A stretch of 64,000 nt of DNA from Peptoclostridium litorale DSM 5388 (GCF_900141635.1 NZ_FSRH01000003.1:186001-250000); one strand, 5' to 3'. Shown: positions 8,982 through 19,426, counted from the stretch's first letter. The notes: a model not told the origin generated them from the letters alone. Made by a program: numbers and translations.

Positions 8982-11048
8982 ATGGCAAAGAATTTGGTTA
9001 TAGTTGAATCACCAGCCAAAGCTAAGACGATAGGAAAATTTCTAGGGAAAAATTACAAAGTCAAGGCCTCCATAGGACATGTAAGGGACTTACCTAAAAG
9101 CAAGCTTGGTGTGGATATAGAAAATAATTTCGAGCCCCAGTATATAACTATAAGGGGTAAGGGGCCTACAATAAATGAAATAAAAAAAGAGGCGAAAAAG
9201 GTAGACAGGATATATCTCGCGACCGACCCCGACAGAGAGGGCGAGGCGATTTCGTGGCATCTGGCAAACATACTCAAACTTGAAGAGAAGGATAAATGTA
9301 GGATAGAGTTTAACGAGATAACAAAGGATGCCATAAAAAAGGCCATAAAGAGCCCGAGGGAAATAGACATGAGCCTTGTAGACGCACAGCAGGCCAGAAG
9401 GGTTCTTGACAGGCTTGTTGGATACCAGATAAGCCCTCTTTTGTGGAGAAAGCTTAGAAAAGGCCTCAGCGCAGGAAGGGTTCAGTCTGCAGTAGTGAAG
9501 ATAATATGCGACAGGGAAAGGGAGATAGAAGCGTTTGAGCCGCAGGAATACTGGACGCTCCAAGTGACAGTGGAAAACAAGAATTCGGAGAATGTCGAAT
9601 TTAAATTCCATGGGGATTCAAAAAAGAAGATAGACATAAACAACAAAGAGGAAATGGACAAGATACTCTCGCAGATAAAAGGCGAAAATCTTGCAGTGGA
9701 GCAGATAGAGACAAAGGAGAGAAAGAGAAAGTCGCTTGCGGCTTTCACAACAAGTTCGCTTCAGCAGGAAGCCTCAAGCAGGCTTAATTTTTCGACTAAA
9801 AAGACTATGATGATAGCCCAGCAGCTATATGAAGGGATAGAAGTCAAAGGAGAGGGAACGGTAGGACTTGTATCATATATAAGGACCGATTCCACAAGAA
9901 TATCCGATGAGGCACTTGAAAAAGGAAAGGGCTTCATAGTTGAAAATATAGGGACTGAGTATTTCAAAGGCTATAAAAAAAGCCCCAAAAAGAATGAAAA
10001 AAAGGTTCAAGACGCTCATGAGGCCATAAGGCCAACATATGTCGAAAAGACGCCTGACCAGATAAAAGACTCGCTTTCGCCTCAGCAGTACAAGCTTTAC
10101 AAGCTCATATGGGAAAGGTTTGTGGCATCAATGATGTCTGATGCAGTATACGAGGGTCAGAGCATAATTGCAAATGCAGGCGGATACAGCTTTAAGGCAA
10201 ATGGCTCAAAACTTAAGTTTGAAGGTTTTTTAAAGGTATATACATTCGCAAAGCAGGAAGACACAATACTTCCTCACATAGATGAAAATGAAGTGCTTAA
10301 AATGGTGGAGACCCTTCCGAAGCAGCATTTCACTCAGCCGCCGCCAAGGTATTCGGAAGCATCACTCGTAAAAACGCTTGAAGAACTTGGAATAGGAAGA
10401 CCGAGTACGTATTCGCCTACAATATCTACAATACTTGCAAGAGGATATGTTGAAAAAGAGGCAAATAGCCTTGTTCCATCCGAACTAGGAGAGATAGTAA
10501 ATGAGATAATGGAGCAAAACTTTGAGTATGTAATAGACGTGAAGTTTACGGCCGACATGGAAAGCAAGCTCGATCTCATCGAGGAAGGCAGCCTTGAGTG
10601 GAAAAAGATTGTCGAGGAGTACTACGGACCTCTTGAAGAGGCGCTCAAGAAGGCGGAAGAGACTATAGAAAAGGTTTCAATGGAAGAGGAAACTGATGAA
10701 ATCTGTGAAAAATGTGGATCGAATATGGTCATCAAATACGGAAGATACGGTAAGTTCATGGCGTGCAAGAACTACCCTGAATGTAAAAATACAAAGCCAA
10801 TACTGAACAAGACCGGCACAATATGTCCTAAATGTCAAAAGGGAGAGGTTGTGGAAAGAAGGAGCAGGAAGGGCAGAGTTTTTTATGGATGCTCAGAATA
10901 TCCTGAATGCGATTTTGTATCGTGGGCAAAGCCTACGGGCGAGAACTGTCCGCAGTGCTCGGAATATCTTGTGGAAAAAAGAACAAAGAAGAGAGAATAC
11001 GTAAAATGCTCGAATAAAGATTGCGACTATGAAAAAGATTTAAAATAA
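8982..11048 (+). CDS. topA: DNA topoisomerase I
   Basis: A type IA topoisomerase of 688 residues that relaxes negative supercoils. The TOPRIM domain begins NLVIVESPAKAKTIGKF and has DPDREGEA near residue 82; the active-site Tyr299 is in VSYIRTDSTR. Three four-cysteine zinc ribbons end the protein (about 565-688). The ATG at 8982 is chosen over a GTG 12 bases earlier because GGAGG at 8966-8970 is then well spaced and the protein starts MAKNLVIV. A 94-base gap with no terminator separates it from dprA. Confidence 0.97.
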   Translation: MAKNLVIVESPAKAKTIGKFLGKNYKVKASIGHVRDLPKSKLGVDIENNFEPQYITIRGKGPTINEIKKEAKKVDRIYLATDPDREGEAISWHLANILKLEEKDKCRIEFNEITKDAIKKAIKSPREIDMSLVDAQQARRVLDRLVGYQISPLLWRKLRKGLSAGRVQSAVVKIICDREREIEAFEPQEYWTLQVTVENKNSENVEFKFHGDSKKKIDINNKEEMDKILSQIKGENLAVEQIETKERKRKSLAAFTTSSLQQEASSRLNFSTKKTMMIAQQLYEGIEVKGEGTVGLVSYIRTDSTRISDEALEKGKGFIVENIGTEYFKGYKKSPKKNEKKVQDAHEAIRPTYVEKTPDQIKDSLSPQQYKLYKLIWERFVASMMSDAVYEGQSIIANAGGYSFKANGSKLKFEGFLKVYTFAKQEDTILPHIDENEVLKMVETLPKQHFTQPPPRYSEASLVKTLEELGIGRPSTYSPTISTILARGYVEKEANSLVPSELGEIVNEIMEQNFEYVIDVKFTADMESKLDLIEEGSLEWKKIVEEYYGPLEEALKKAEETIEKVSMEEETDEICEKCGSNMVIKYGRYGKFMACKNYPECKNTKPILNKTGTICPKCQKGEVVERRSRKGRVFYGCSEYPECDFVSWAKPTGENCPQCSEYLVEKRTKKREYVKCSNKDCDYEKDLK

Positions 11049-11220
11049 TTAGACATTTGAGAATAAATTGATATTGATAAATCCGCGACAGTATGATAAT
11101 ATTCAGTTGTGCTTTGTATACATTTAAAGTCGAAAACTACGTTTAAAAATAAACGAACAGGTAATATTTATATAGTGGAAGATGCACTTAAAGTAAAAAA
11201 CAAAACCGAGGAGGATTTTT

Positions 11221-12000
11221 ATGGCTAGCGAATTGCTGAGTAAAACTAGAAAATTAAACGGGATTCTTCAAAAATCGGGATCGAATCCTGTTTCATTTTC
11301 AGAACTGTGCAAAATACTGAGTGAGGTCTTAAATGCAAACGTATATATAGTGAATACGGCAGGAAAGGTGCTTGGACTTGAGCTTACGCATGTTTCGGAC
11401 AGCTCAACTATAGTGGACGAGGAGACCGGAGAGGAAAAATTCCCGGAGGAATATTCTGAAAACCTTATGAGGATAAACCAGACGGTATACAACCTTACAA
11501 AAGACGAGTTCTTGAAGGTTTTCAAATACGATATAGAAAGCTACAACAAGTTTGCAACTATAGTGCCTCTTATGGGAAGTGGAACAAGACTTGGAACAAT
11601 GCTTCTTTCAAGATACGATGAAGAGTTTTGCGACGAGGACCTGGTGCTTGCCGAGTACAGTGCTACAATAGTAGGTCTTGAGATACTAAGGGCAAAGAGT
11701 GACGAGCTTGAAGAGGAAATGAGGAAAAAGGCCGTGGTTCAAATGGCTGTGGGAACGCTTTCTTATTCGGAGCTTGAAGCCGTGGAGCACATATTCGACG
11801 AGCTTGACGGAGAGGAAGGGCTTCTCGTGGCAAGCAAGATAGCCGACAGAGTGGGAATAACAAGGTCTGTAATAGTAAATGCACTTAGAAAGTTTGAAAG
11901 TGCTGGAGTGATTGAATCCAGGTCTCTTGGAATGAAGGGAACTCACATAAAGATACTGAATGACAAGCTTATGGATGAGCTTAAAAAACTTAAAGGTTAA
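11221..12000 (+). CDS. codY: GTP-sensing transcriptional regulator CodY
   Basis: The 259-residue protein has the N-terminal GAF domain (about 1-155), which senses branched-chain amino acids, and a C-terminal winged helix ([20 protein letters not shown], about 207-226). CodY represses amino-acid transport and synthesis genes when GTP and isoleucine are high. GAGGAGG precedes the ATG by 8 bases. The trmFO, xerC and clpQY genes often found between topA and codY in Bacillus are absent. Plausible targets in this window include brnQ and asnA, but I found no clear CodY box. Confidence 0.97.
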   Translation: MASELLSKTRKLNGILQKSGSNPVSFSELCKILSEVLNANVYIVNTAGKVLGLELTHVSDSSTIVDEETGEEKFPEEYSENLMRINQTVYNLTKDEFLKVFKYDIESYNKFATIVPLMGSGTRLGTMLLSRYDEEFCDEDLVLAEYSATIVGLEILRAKSDELEEEMRKKAVVQMAVGTLSYSELEAVEHIFDELDGEEGLLVASKIADRVGITRSVIVNALRKFESAGVIESRSLGMKGTHIKILNDKLMDELKKLKG

Positions 12001-12005
12001 GAGTG

Positions 12006-12035
12006 AAAGTAGGGTTTCCCTACTTTTATTTTTTT
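12006..12035 (+). terminator. intrinsic terminator after codY
   Basis: AAAGTAGGG pairs with CCCTACTTT across a three-base loop, then TATTTTTTT. It lies only 13 bases before the rarA start and overlaps its upstream region. Confidence 0.85.
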
Positions 12036-12047
12036 AGGAGGATTTAA

Positions 12048-13328
12048 ATGCTAAAACCGCTTGCAGAGAGAATGAGACCTGCAAAAATTGAGGATATGAT
12101 AGGGCAAAGTCATATAATAGGAAAAGGGAAAGCGCTTGCAAATATGATAAATGCCAAAAGGATTACGAATATGATACTTTATGGGCCGTCTGGAACGGGC
12201 AAGACTAGCCTTGCAAATATAATTTCACATACCCTCGATATGGAGTTTTTTAATATAAACGCAACGACTTCATCAGTTTCAGACATAAAGCAGGTGATAT
12301 CCAAAAGCAATGAGATATCGAATGTCAATGGAATAATACTATATATAGATGAAATACAAAGCTTCAACAAAAAACAGCAGCAGACAATACTTGAATACAT
12401 TGAAAATGGGAAAATCACCCTTATAGCAAGCACTACTGAAAATCCGCACCACTATGTTTATAATGCGCTTTTAAGCAGGTCTATAGTGTTTGAATTCAAG
12501 CCGCTAGGGACAAGTGACATAGTAAAGGGGCTGCAAAAGGCCATAGGGCTTCTTGAAGAGGATGAGTTTGACGGATATACAATAAACTACGAAAAAGAGG
12601 CTTTTGAAAAAATAGCTGTGTTTTCAAATGGAGATCTTAGAAAGGCCATAAACATACTGGAGGCGGCGATGTTTTCGCTGGATATAAGCGAAGACATGGA
12701 GCTGACTTTGGTCTCATCATCTATAGAAAACGGCCTGGACATAAAGATGATAAGTTACGACAGGTCGGGTGATAACCACTATGACATACTCAGCGCATTC
12801 CAAAAGTCTATAAGGGGAAGCGATGTGGATGCATCGCTTCACTATCTGGCAAGACTCATAAAGGCGGGGGACTTGCAGTCGATAACAAGAAGGCTCATTG
12901 TAATAGCGTCTGAAGACATAGGGCTTGCATATCCGAATGCCATAAGCATAGTGAAGGCCTGCACAGACAGTGCAAACCAGCTTGGATTTCCGGAAGCGAG
13001 AATTCCGCTTGCACAGGCGGTGATACTTCTGGCGTCGTCTCCGAAGTCCAATTCGGTTCTTACAGCCATAGACAGGGCTCTTAGCGATATTGAAAGCAAG
13101 GATATAGGACAAATTCCAATGCACATAAGGGACAGTCACTACAGAGGCTCACAAAATATGGGTAGGGGAGTAGGGTACAAATATCCACACAATTATGAAA
13201 ACTCGTATGTACATCAAAAGTACATGCCTGAAAACATTCAAAATTCAAAATACTATACACCGGCGGACAATAAATTTGAAAAAAGCGCATTTGAATATTT
13301 AAATTCAATAAAGAAAAAAGGGGTGTAA
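12048..13328 (+). CDS. rarA: replication-associated recombination protein RarA/MgsA (AAA+ ATPase)
   Basis: The 426-residue clamp-loader-like ATPase begins PLAERMRPAKIEDMIGQ and has Walker A GPSGTGKT (about residues 46-53) and Walker B ILYIDEIQSF. The C-terminal tetramerisation part has the family motif IASEDIGLAYPNA and HIRDSHYRGS. RarA acts at stalled replication forks. GGAGG lies 8 bases before the ATG. The codY terminator precedes it, and the region after the gene has no strong terminator. Confidence 0.94.
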   Translation: MLKPLAERMRPAKIEDMIGQSHIIGKGKALANMINAKRITNMILYGPSGTGKTSLANIISHTLDMEFFNINATTSSVSDIKQVISKSNEISNVNGIILYIDEIQSFNKKQQQTILEYIENGKITLIASTTENPHHYVYNALLSRSIVFEFKPLGTSDIVKGLQKAIGLLEEDEFDGYTINYEKEAFEKIAVFSNGDLRKAINILEAAMFSLDISEDMELTLVSSSIENGLDIKMISYDRSGDNHYDILSAFQKSIRGSDVDASLHYLARLIKAGDLQSITRRLIVIASEDIGLAYPNAISIVKACTDSANQLGFPEARIPLAQAVILLASSPKSNSVLTAIDRALSDIESKDIGQIPMHIRDSHYRGSQNMGRGVGYKYPHNYENSYVHQKYMPENIQNSKYYTPADNKFEKSAFEYLNSIKKKGV

Positions 13329-13700
13329 TAGTTTCAGTGCGCTGAAAACAGGGTAAATTTGATTAGAGAAATATTTTTTGATTAAATTTTTTTGTCCGGT
13401 AAAACAAACTGTGATGTATGTAAACAGGCGACAACGACTTGCGGGTGCCATACAAATGGATTATTGTTTAATATGTCACAAAATAAAGTGAAATGGATAA
13501 AAACAGGTCATAAATAAAAAAAGAATAGCATAAAATACTTTTTTATTCTATAATATCCTGATAAGGATATTGAAATATTAGGTTTTTTATGATATCATTC
13601 TAATAAATTTATCAAAATGAAGTATATTGTCGATACAATAAAAAATATACGCCATTATACGAACAAAAAGTCATAATTTTTGAATTAGGAGTTGATAAGT
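13329..13700. other. AT-rich intergenic region before pyc
   Basis: No coding potential is seen. It contains a perfect inverted repeat AATATCC-TGATAA-GGATATT at 13552-13571 and a weaker AGAATA...TATTCT pair at 13522-13549, either of which could be an operator or hairpin for pyc. No convincing -35/-10 pair was picked out. Confidence 0.5.
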
Positions 13701-16700
13701 GTGGTTAGAGAATTTAAAAAAGTTCTTGTGGCAAATCGTGGTGAAATAGCTATAAGAGTATTCAGAGCTTGTTCAGAGCTTGGAATAAGAACAGTGGGTG
13801 TTTATACAGAAGAAGACAAATATGGTCTTCACAGAACAAAAGCAGATGAGTCATACCTTATAGGAGAGGGAAAAGGGCCTATAGAGGCATATCTTGACAT
13901 TGACGGGATAATACATCTTGCCAAGAAAAAAGGCGTAGATGCAATACACCCAGGATATGGATTCCTTTCTGAAAACCCTGAATTCGTGAAAAAATGCGAA
14001 AGAAACGGCATAGCTTTCATAGGGCCTTCGGCAGAGACCATGGAAAAAATGGGAGACAAGATAAGCTCTAAGAAAATGGCAGCTGAAGTTGGAGTTCCAA
14101 CGATTCCGGGGGTCGACCACCAGATAATGAATGTGGAAGAGGCTAAGGAAGTAGCGGCAAAGGTAGGATATCCTGTAATACTAAAGGCGTCTAATGGCGG
14201 CGGCGGAAGAGGTATGAGGATAATAGAAAAAGAAGATGATTTGGTGCTTGGTTTTGAAAGTGCTGTCAGCGAATCTCAAAAGGCGTTTGGAAGCTCTGCG
14301 GTGTTCATTGAAAAATACCTTAGAAGTCCAAAACACATAGAGGTTCAGATTCTTGGAGACAAGCACGGCAACATAGTTCACCTTTACGAAAGGGATTGCT
14401 CTGTACAAAGAAGACACCAGAAGATAGTCGAGTATGCTCCAGCATTCTCTCTTTCTGATGATTTAAGACATAGCATATGTGAAGATGCCGTAAAACTTGC
14501 AAAGCATGTTGACTATTCAAATGCCGGAACTCTTGAGTTCCTAGTTGACGATGCGGGAAATCACTACTTCATAGAGATGAATCCTAGAATACAGGTTGAG
14601 CACACTGTTACTGAAATGATAACTGGAATAGACCTTGTTCAAAGCCAGATACTGGTAGCTCAGGGATGCGAGCTTTCAGGACCTGAAATAAACATAAAAT
14701 CACAAGATGACATAAAAATAAATGGTTATTCTATACAGTCAAGAATAACAACTGAAGACCCTAAAAACAATTTCATGCCAGATACTGGAAGGATAGACGT
14801 TTACAGAACTGGTTCAGGATTTGGAATAAGACTTGATGGAGGAAATGGATTCTCAGGATCTGAAATCACTCCATTCTACGACAGTCTTCTTGTAAAGACA
14901 ATATCGTGGGACAGAACATTCAAAGGTGCAGCAAGAAAGGCCATGCGTTCGCTTAAAGAGCTTCGTGTAAGAGGCGTAAAGACAAACGTAGGATTCCTTC
15001 TTAACGTACTTAGCCATGAAAAATTCCTTGAAGGACAATGCGATACAAAATTTGTGGATGACACAAGAGAACTGTTTGAGATAGAGGAAGGAAGAGACAG
15101 GGCTACAAGAATACTTAACTTCATAGGAAACGTAATGGTAAATGAAAGAAAAGGCGAAAAGCACGACTTTGAAAACGTAATTGCGCCAGACGTATCTATG
15201 CTTGATGTGAAAAAGGGATCTAGGGATATGCTTCAGGAAATGGGAGCAGCAAAATATGCACAGTGGGTGAAAGACCAAAAGAAACTTCTTATCACAGACA
15301 CTACAATGAGGGATGCCCACCAGTCGCTTGTGGCTACAAGATTCAGAACTAACGACTTCCTTAAGGTATCGGAAGCTACAAGCAAATACATGAACGACCT
15401 GTTCTCTCTTGAAATGTGGGGAGGAGCTACATTCGACGTTGCATACAGATTCCTTAAGGAGTCGCCATGGAGAAGACTTGAGCAGCTTAGAGAAAACATC
15501 CCTAATGTTATGTTCCAGATGCTTCTTAGAGCTTCAAATGCCGTGGGATATAGAAACTATCCGGACAATGTTATAAAGCAGTTCATAAAAGAGTCTGCAG
15601 ACGCAGGAATAGACGTATTTAGAATATTCGACAGCCTTAACTGGGTTGAGAACATGAAGCTTCCTATAGCAGAAGCGCTGAAGACAGGAAAGTTTGTAGA
15701 GGCTTCGCTCTGCTACACGGGAAACATACTTGATGAGAGCAAGACAAAATACAACCTTGAATACTACGTTAACATGGCCAAGGAGCTTGAGAGCCTTGGA
15801 GTCCACATGATAGCAATAAAGGACATGGCAGGACTGCTAAAGCCATATGCCGCACACAAGCTTATAACGGCGCTTAAGCAGGAAACTTCGCTACCAGTTC
15901 ACCTTCACACTCACGACACAAGCGGCAACGGAATAGCAACGCTTATGATGGCTGCGGATGCGGGTGTGGACGTTGTAGACTGTGCACTTGAAGCTATGTC
16001 AGGTCTTACAAGCCAGCCGTCTCTAAACAGCCTTGTAGAGGCTCTTGGCGGCTCGGAAAGAGAGACTGGCCTTAGCATGGAGAACATAGGAAAACTGGAT
16101 GAGTACTACAAGCAGCTAAGAGGCGTGTACCACGGATTTGAAAGTGACCTTAAGACGTCTTCTGCGGAGATATACAAGTATGAGATTCCTGGAGGCCAGT
16201 ATTCGAACCTTAAGCCTCAGGTTGAAAGCCTTGGACTTGGAGGAAGATTCAAGGAAGTCAAGGAAAAATACAAAATGGCAAATGAGCTTCTTGGAGATAT
16301 AATAAAGGTTACGCCATCATCTAAAGTGGTTGGGGACCTTGCAATATTCATGGAGAAAAATGAGCTTGACAATGAAAACATATATGAGGCAGGAAAGAAC
16401 CTTTCATTCCCAGACTCTGTAGTCGACTACTGCAAGGGTATGATAGGACAGCCTGTCGGAGGATTCCCAAAAGAGCTTCAGGACATAGTGCTAAAGGGAG
16501 AAGAGCCTATAACTTCAAGACCTGGAGAACTTCTTGAAGATGAAGATTTTGACAAGATAAAGGAATACCTTAAAGAAAAGCATGGAATAAAAGATGCAAA
16601 CATGAGAAATGTAATAAGCTATTGCCTGTATCCTAAGGTTTACGAGGACTACCTAAAACATTACATGAGTGAATACACTGACATTTCGAGACTGGAAAGC

Positions 16701-17138
16701 CATGTGTTCTTCCACGGACTTAGAAAGGGAGAGGAATGCGAAGTTGAGATAGAAGAAGGAAAGACTCTATCTATAAGACTTATAGACATCGGCGATGCAA
16801 AGAGCAGCGGAATGAAGACAGTGACATTCGAACTTAACGGAATAAGAAGAGAAGTAGAAATAGAAGACATGAATGCGCAGTCTGCTGAAGACCACATACT
16901 AAGGGCTGACATGTCAGACAAGCTTCAGGTGGGCGCGAGCATACCAGGAAAAGTAATAAAGATTATAGCAAAAGAGGGAGACGTAGTAGAAGAGAACCAG
17001 CCTCTTATAGTTATAGAAGCCATGAAAATGGAAACTACAATAGTTTCAAAGTGCAATGGTGTAATAGAAAAAGTATATGTAGAAGAAGGAAAAATGGTTT
17101 CAGACAAGCAACTTCTAATATCGCTTAAAGAACAGTAA
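13701..17138 (+). CDS. pyc: pyruvate carboxylase
   Basis: A single-chain biotin enzyme of 1145 residues that makes oxaloacetate from pyruvate, ATP and bicarbonate. Domains in order: biotin carboxylase (about 5-450; GGGGRGMR, EMNPRIQVEHTVTE), carboxyltransferase (about 530-800; TTMRDAHQSL, HLHTHDTSGNG) and biotin carrier with biotinyl-lysine motif EAMKMET near residue 1110. GTG at 13701 is chosen because AGGAG ends 9 bases upstream; the TTG at 13692 would leave no spacing. It supplies oxaloacetate, which fits the aconitase/isocitrate dehydrogenase genes further along. Confidence 0.97.
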   Translation: MVREFKKVLVANRGEIAIRVFRACSELGIRTVGVYTEEDKYGLHRTKADESYLIGEGKGPIEAYLDIDGIIHLAKKKGVDAIHPGYGFLSENPEFVKKCERNGIAFIGPSAETMEKMGDKISSKKMAAEVGVPTIPGVDHQIMNVEEAKEVAAKVGYPVILKASNGGGGRGMRIIEKEDDLVLGFESAVSESQKAFGSSAVFIEKYLRSPKHIEVQILGDKHGNIVHLYERDCSVQRRHQKIVEYAPAFSLSDDLRHSICEDAVKLAKHVDYSNAGTLEFLVDDAGNHYFIEMNPRIQVEHTVTEMITGIDLVQSQILVAQGCELSGPEINIKSQDDIKINGYSIQSRITTEDPKNNFMPDTGRIDVYRTGSGFGIRLDGGNGFSGSEITPFYDSLLVKTISWDRTFKGAARKAMRSLKELRVRGVKTNVGFLLNVLSHEKFLEGQCDTKFVDDTRELFEIEEGRDRATRILNFIGNVMVNERKGEKHDFENVIAPDVSMLDVKKGSRDMLQEMGAAKYAQWVKDQKKLLITDTTMRDAHQSLVATRFRTNDFLKVSEATSKYMNDLFSLEMWGGATFDVAYRFLKESPWRRLEQLRENIPNVMFQMLLRASNAVGYRNYPDNVIKQFIKESADAGIDVFRIFDSLNWVENMKLPIAEALKTGKFVEASLCYTGNILDESKTKYNLEYYVNMAKELESLGVHMIAIKDMAGLLKPYAAHKLITALKQETSLPVHLHTHDTSGNGIATLMMAADAGVDVVDCALEAMSGLTSQPSLNSLVEALGGSERETGLSMENIGKLDEYYKQLRGVYHGFESDLKTSSAEIYKYEIPGGQYSNLKPQVESLGLGGRFKEVKEKYKMANELLGDIIKVTPSSKVVGDLAIFMEKNELDNENIYEAGKNLSFPDSVVDYCKGMIGQPVGGFPKELQDIVLKGEEPITSRPGELLEDEDFDKIKEYLKEKHGIKDANMRNVISYCLYPKVYEDYLKHYMSEYTDISRLESHVFFHGLRKGEECEVEIEEGKTLSIRLIDIGDAKSSGMKTVTFELNGIRREVEIEDMNAQSAEDHILRADMSDKLQVGASIPGKVIKIIAKEGDVVEENQPLIVIEAMKMETTIVSKCNGVIEKVYVEEGKMVSDKQLLISLKEQ

Positions 17139-17160
17139 AAATATAAATGTCATCAAAATA

Positions 17161-17190
17161 GAGCCGCCGGGATTACCCGGCGGCTTTTGC
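17161..17190 (+). terminator. intrinsic terminator after pyc
   Basis: GCCGCCGGG pairs with CCCGGCGGC around a short loop, followed by TTTT. Confidence 0.85.
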
Positions 17191-17260
17191 GCGTAAACAG
17201 GCATACAAGTGGACTGCAGCAGATTGTGAAAAGGTTTTCAAAAAAAACAACTTGGGAATG

Positions 17261-17320
17261 TTGACAAAAAAGAGACGCTGTAATATACTTTACCTAAGAA
17301 TTCCTATCGGTTTACTAGGG
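17261..17320 (+). promoter_or_regulatory. iscR promoter with probable operator
   Basis: TTGACA (17261-17266) and TATACT (17284-17289) are separated by 17 bases, a close match to a sigma-A promoter. Directly downstream, CCTAAGAATTCCTATCGG and TTTACTAGGG contain CCTA/TAGG half-sites that could be an IscR operator for autoregulation. The promoter is seen in sequence; the operator is inference. Confidence 0.75.
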
Positions 17321-17339
17321 ATTGAAAGAAGGTGATCTT

Positions 17340-17780
17340 TTGATTTTATCTACAAAGGGAAGATATGGACTTAAGGCAATGTTTGCACTTGCTCTCAATG
17401 AAGGCAAGGGTCCATTGGCCCTAAAATATATAGCAAAGCAGCAAAACGTTTCAGAGCAGTACCTTGAACAGATCATGTCACCGCTTAAAAGGGCGAAGCT
17501 TGTAAAGAGCGTAAGGGGTTCTCAGGGAGGATACCTTCTGGCAAAGCAGTCAGGTGAGATAACTGTTGGGGATGTAATAAGGGTTCTTGAAGGGCCGCTT
17601 GTACCATCGGAATGCGTTGTGGATGAGGATTCATGTGAGAACGCAGAGATTTGCGTAACAAAAGAAGTCTGGGAAAAAATGAAAAAAAGCATAGATTCAG
17701 TAATGGATGGAATAACTCTTGAAGACATGGTAAAAGACCATCACAAAAAAATGCAGATAGAAATCAAAATTAAAAGATAG
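17340..17780 (+). CDS. iscR: Rrf2/IscR family iron-sulfur regulator
   Basis: The 146-residue protein has the Rrf2 winged helix (STKGRYGLKAMFALAL, then SEQYLEQIMSPLKRAKLVKS) and three cysteines (ECVVDEDSCENAEICV) spaced like the cluster ligands of IscR. This points to an Fe-S-sensing repressor of the isc genes. TTG at 17340 is chosen as start since AAGGTGATC lies just upstream and the family N-terminus then aligns; upstream in-frame codons would place the start before the ribosome site. It leads the iscS-iscU-mnmA group, 12 bases before iscS. Confidence 0.93.
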   Translation: MILSTKGRYGLKAMFALALNEGKGPLALKYIAKQQNVSEQYLEQIMSPLKRAKLVKSVRGSQGGYLLAKQSGEITVGDVIRVLEGPLVPSECVVDEDSCENAEICVTKEVWEKMKKSIDSVMDGITLEDMVKDHHKKMQIEIKIKR

Positions 17781-17792
17781 GAGCTGAATTAT

Positions 17793-18989
17793 ATGGAAAC
17801 AAGAAAGATATATATGGATTATGCAGCAACTACACCAATAAAAAAAGAAGTTGTCGAAGCTATGCTTCCATATCTTAATGAAGAATTCGGGAATCCGTCA
17901 AGCGTTCACTCTTTCGGAAGAAGCGTGAAAAATGCCATAACAGAGGCTAGAGCCACTATCGCAAAGGCAATAAATGCAAAGCCTGAAGACATATTCTTTA
18001 CAGGCGGAGGGTCTGAAGCGGACAATATGGCAATAAAGGGAATAGCTTTTGCATACAAAGACAAGGGAAATCACATAATAACATCTAAAATAGAGCACCA
18101 CGCAGTGCTTCACGCCTGCGAATACCTTGAAAAGCATCACGGCTTTGAAGTTACATACCTTGATGTGGACGAGTATGGAATAGTAAAAATGGAAGATCTT
18201 AAAAATGCCATAAAGGACACTACCATACTCATAACGGTTATGTATGCCAACAACGAAATAGGAAGCGTTCAGCCGATCAGGGAGATTGCCCAGATAGCAA
18301 AGGAAAAGAAAGTGTTCTTCCACACTGATGCTGTTCAGGCGCTTGGAAATATAGAAATAGACGTACAGGAACTCGGGGTAGACCTTATGGCCATAACTGC
18401 ACACAAGATATACGGGCCTAAGGGAATAGGAGCCCTCTATATGAGAAAGGGAATAAAGCTTCACCCGCTTATACACGGAGGAGCCCAGGAAAGAAGAAAA
18501 AGGGCAGGAACTGAAAATGTTGCAGGAATAATGGCTTTTGCAAAGGCAGTAGAGCTTGCAACTTCAAACATAGACGAGCACATAAAAAAGACTACGCAGC
18601 TTAGAGACAAGCTTATAAATTCTGTAATGGAAAGAATACCTCACACTATATTAAATGGCCACCCTACAAAGAGGCTTTCTGGGAATGCAAACTTCTGCTT
18701 TAAATTCATAGAGGGAGAAGCAATACTTCTAAGTCTTGACATTGTAGGAATCGCAGGATCAAGTGGCTCGGCATGCACTTCGGGATCACTGGATCCGTCG
18801 CATGTCCTTATGGCCATAGGGCTTCCGCATGAGATAGCCCATGGCTCACTCAGACTTTCAATAGGAGATATGACAAGGGAAGAGGACATAGAATATGTTG
18901 TAGGCCATCTTGAAAAAATAGTTGAAAGATTAAGAGGAATGTCTCCTCTATACGATAAGTTTATGAAAGGGGAAAAAGCTCATGTATAA
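17793..18989 (+). CDS. iscS: cysteine desulfurase IscS
   Basis: A PLP enzyme of 398 residues that takes sulfur from cysteine for Fe-S clusters and tRNA thiolation. PLP-binding Lys lies in TAHKIYGPKG near residue 205. The catalytic Cys328 is in GSSGSACTSGSLDPSHVL, the long flexible loop of the IscS group. Its stop overlaps iscU by 8 bases, and mnmA follows, so it probably serves both cluster assembly and 2-thiouridine formation. Confidence 0.97.
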   Translation: METRKIYMDYAATTPIKKEVVEAMLPYLNEEFGNPSSVHSFGRSVKNAITEARATIAKAINAKPEDIFFTGGGSEADNMAIKGIAFAYKDKGNHIITSKIEHHAVLHACEYLEKHHGFEVTYLDVDEYGIVKMEDLKNAIKDTTILITVMYANNEIGSVQPIREIAQIAKEKKVFFHTDAVQALGNIEIDVQELGVDLMAITAHKIYGPKGIGALYMRKGIKLHPLIHGGAQERRKRAGTENVAGIMAFAKAVELATSNIDEHIKKTTQLRDKLINSVMERIPHTILNGHPTKRLSGNANFCFKFIEGEAILLSLDIVGIAGSSGSACTSGSLDPSHVLMAIGLPHEIAHGSLRLSIGDMTREEDIEYVVGHLEKIVERLRGMSPLYDKFMKGEKAHV

Positions 18990-19419
18990 TGAAAAGGTTA
19001 TGGAGTATTTTGTAAATCCAAGAAACGTAGGTGTAATACCTAATGCAGACGGCATAGGAGAAGCGGGAAGCCCGGCATGTGGAGACGAAATGAAGGTTTA
19101 CCTTAAAATAGAAGGAGATGTAATAGTGGATGTGAAATTCCAAACTTACGGATGCGCATCGGCAATTGCAAGCTCAAGTATGGCTACTGAAATGGTAAAG
19201 GGAAAGACTATAAAGGAAGCCCTAGCGCTTACAAACAAGGATGTTGTAGAGGCCCTAGGAGGACTTCCGGGACCTAAGATACACTGTTCGGTTCTTGCAG
19301 AGCAGACGATAAAAAGGGCTCTACTAGACTATGCCAACAGGCACAATATCCACATAGAAGAGCTTGACGGCATAGAATTTGAAGATGTTCATCACGATCA
19401 CGACCACGAAGAAGAGTAA
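18982..19419 (+). CDS. iscU: Fe-S cluster scaffold protein IscU (NifU-like)
   Basis: The 145-residue scaffold has its three cluster cysteines in GSPACGDEM, YGCASAIASSS and KIHCSVLAE. A His/Asp/Glu-rich tail (HHDHDHEEE) extends past the usual end, perhaps an extra metal-binding segment. The start overlaps the end of iscS by 8 bases, indicating translational coupling. Transcription ends at a terminator 8 bases downstream. Confidence 0.95.
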   Translation: MYNEKVMEYFVNPRNVGVIPNADGIGEAGSPACGDEMKVYLKIEGDVIVDVKFQTYGCASAIASSSMATEMVKGKTIKEALALTNKDVVEALGGLPGPKIHCSVLAEQTIKRALLDYANRHNIHIEELDGIEFEDVHHDHDHEEE

Positions 19420-19426
19420 GATTTCA

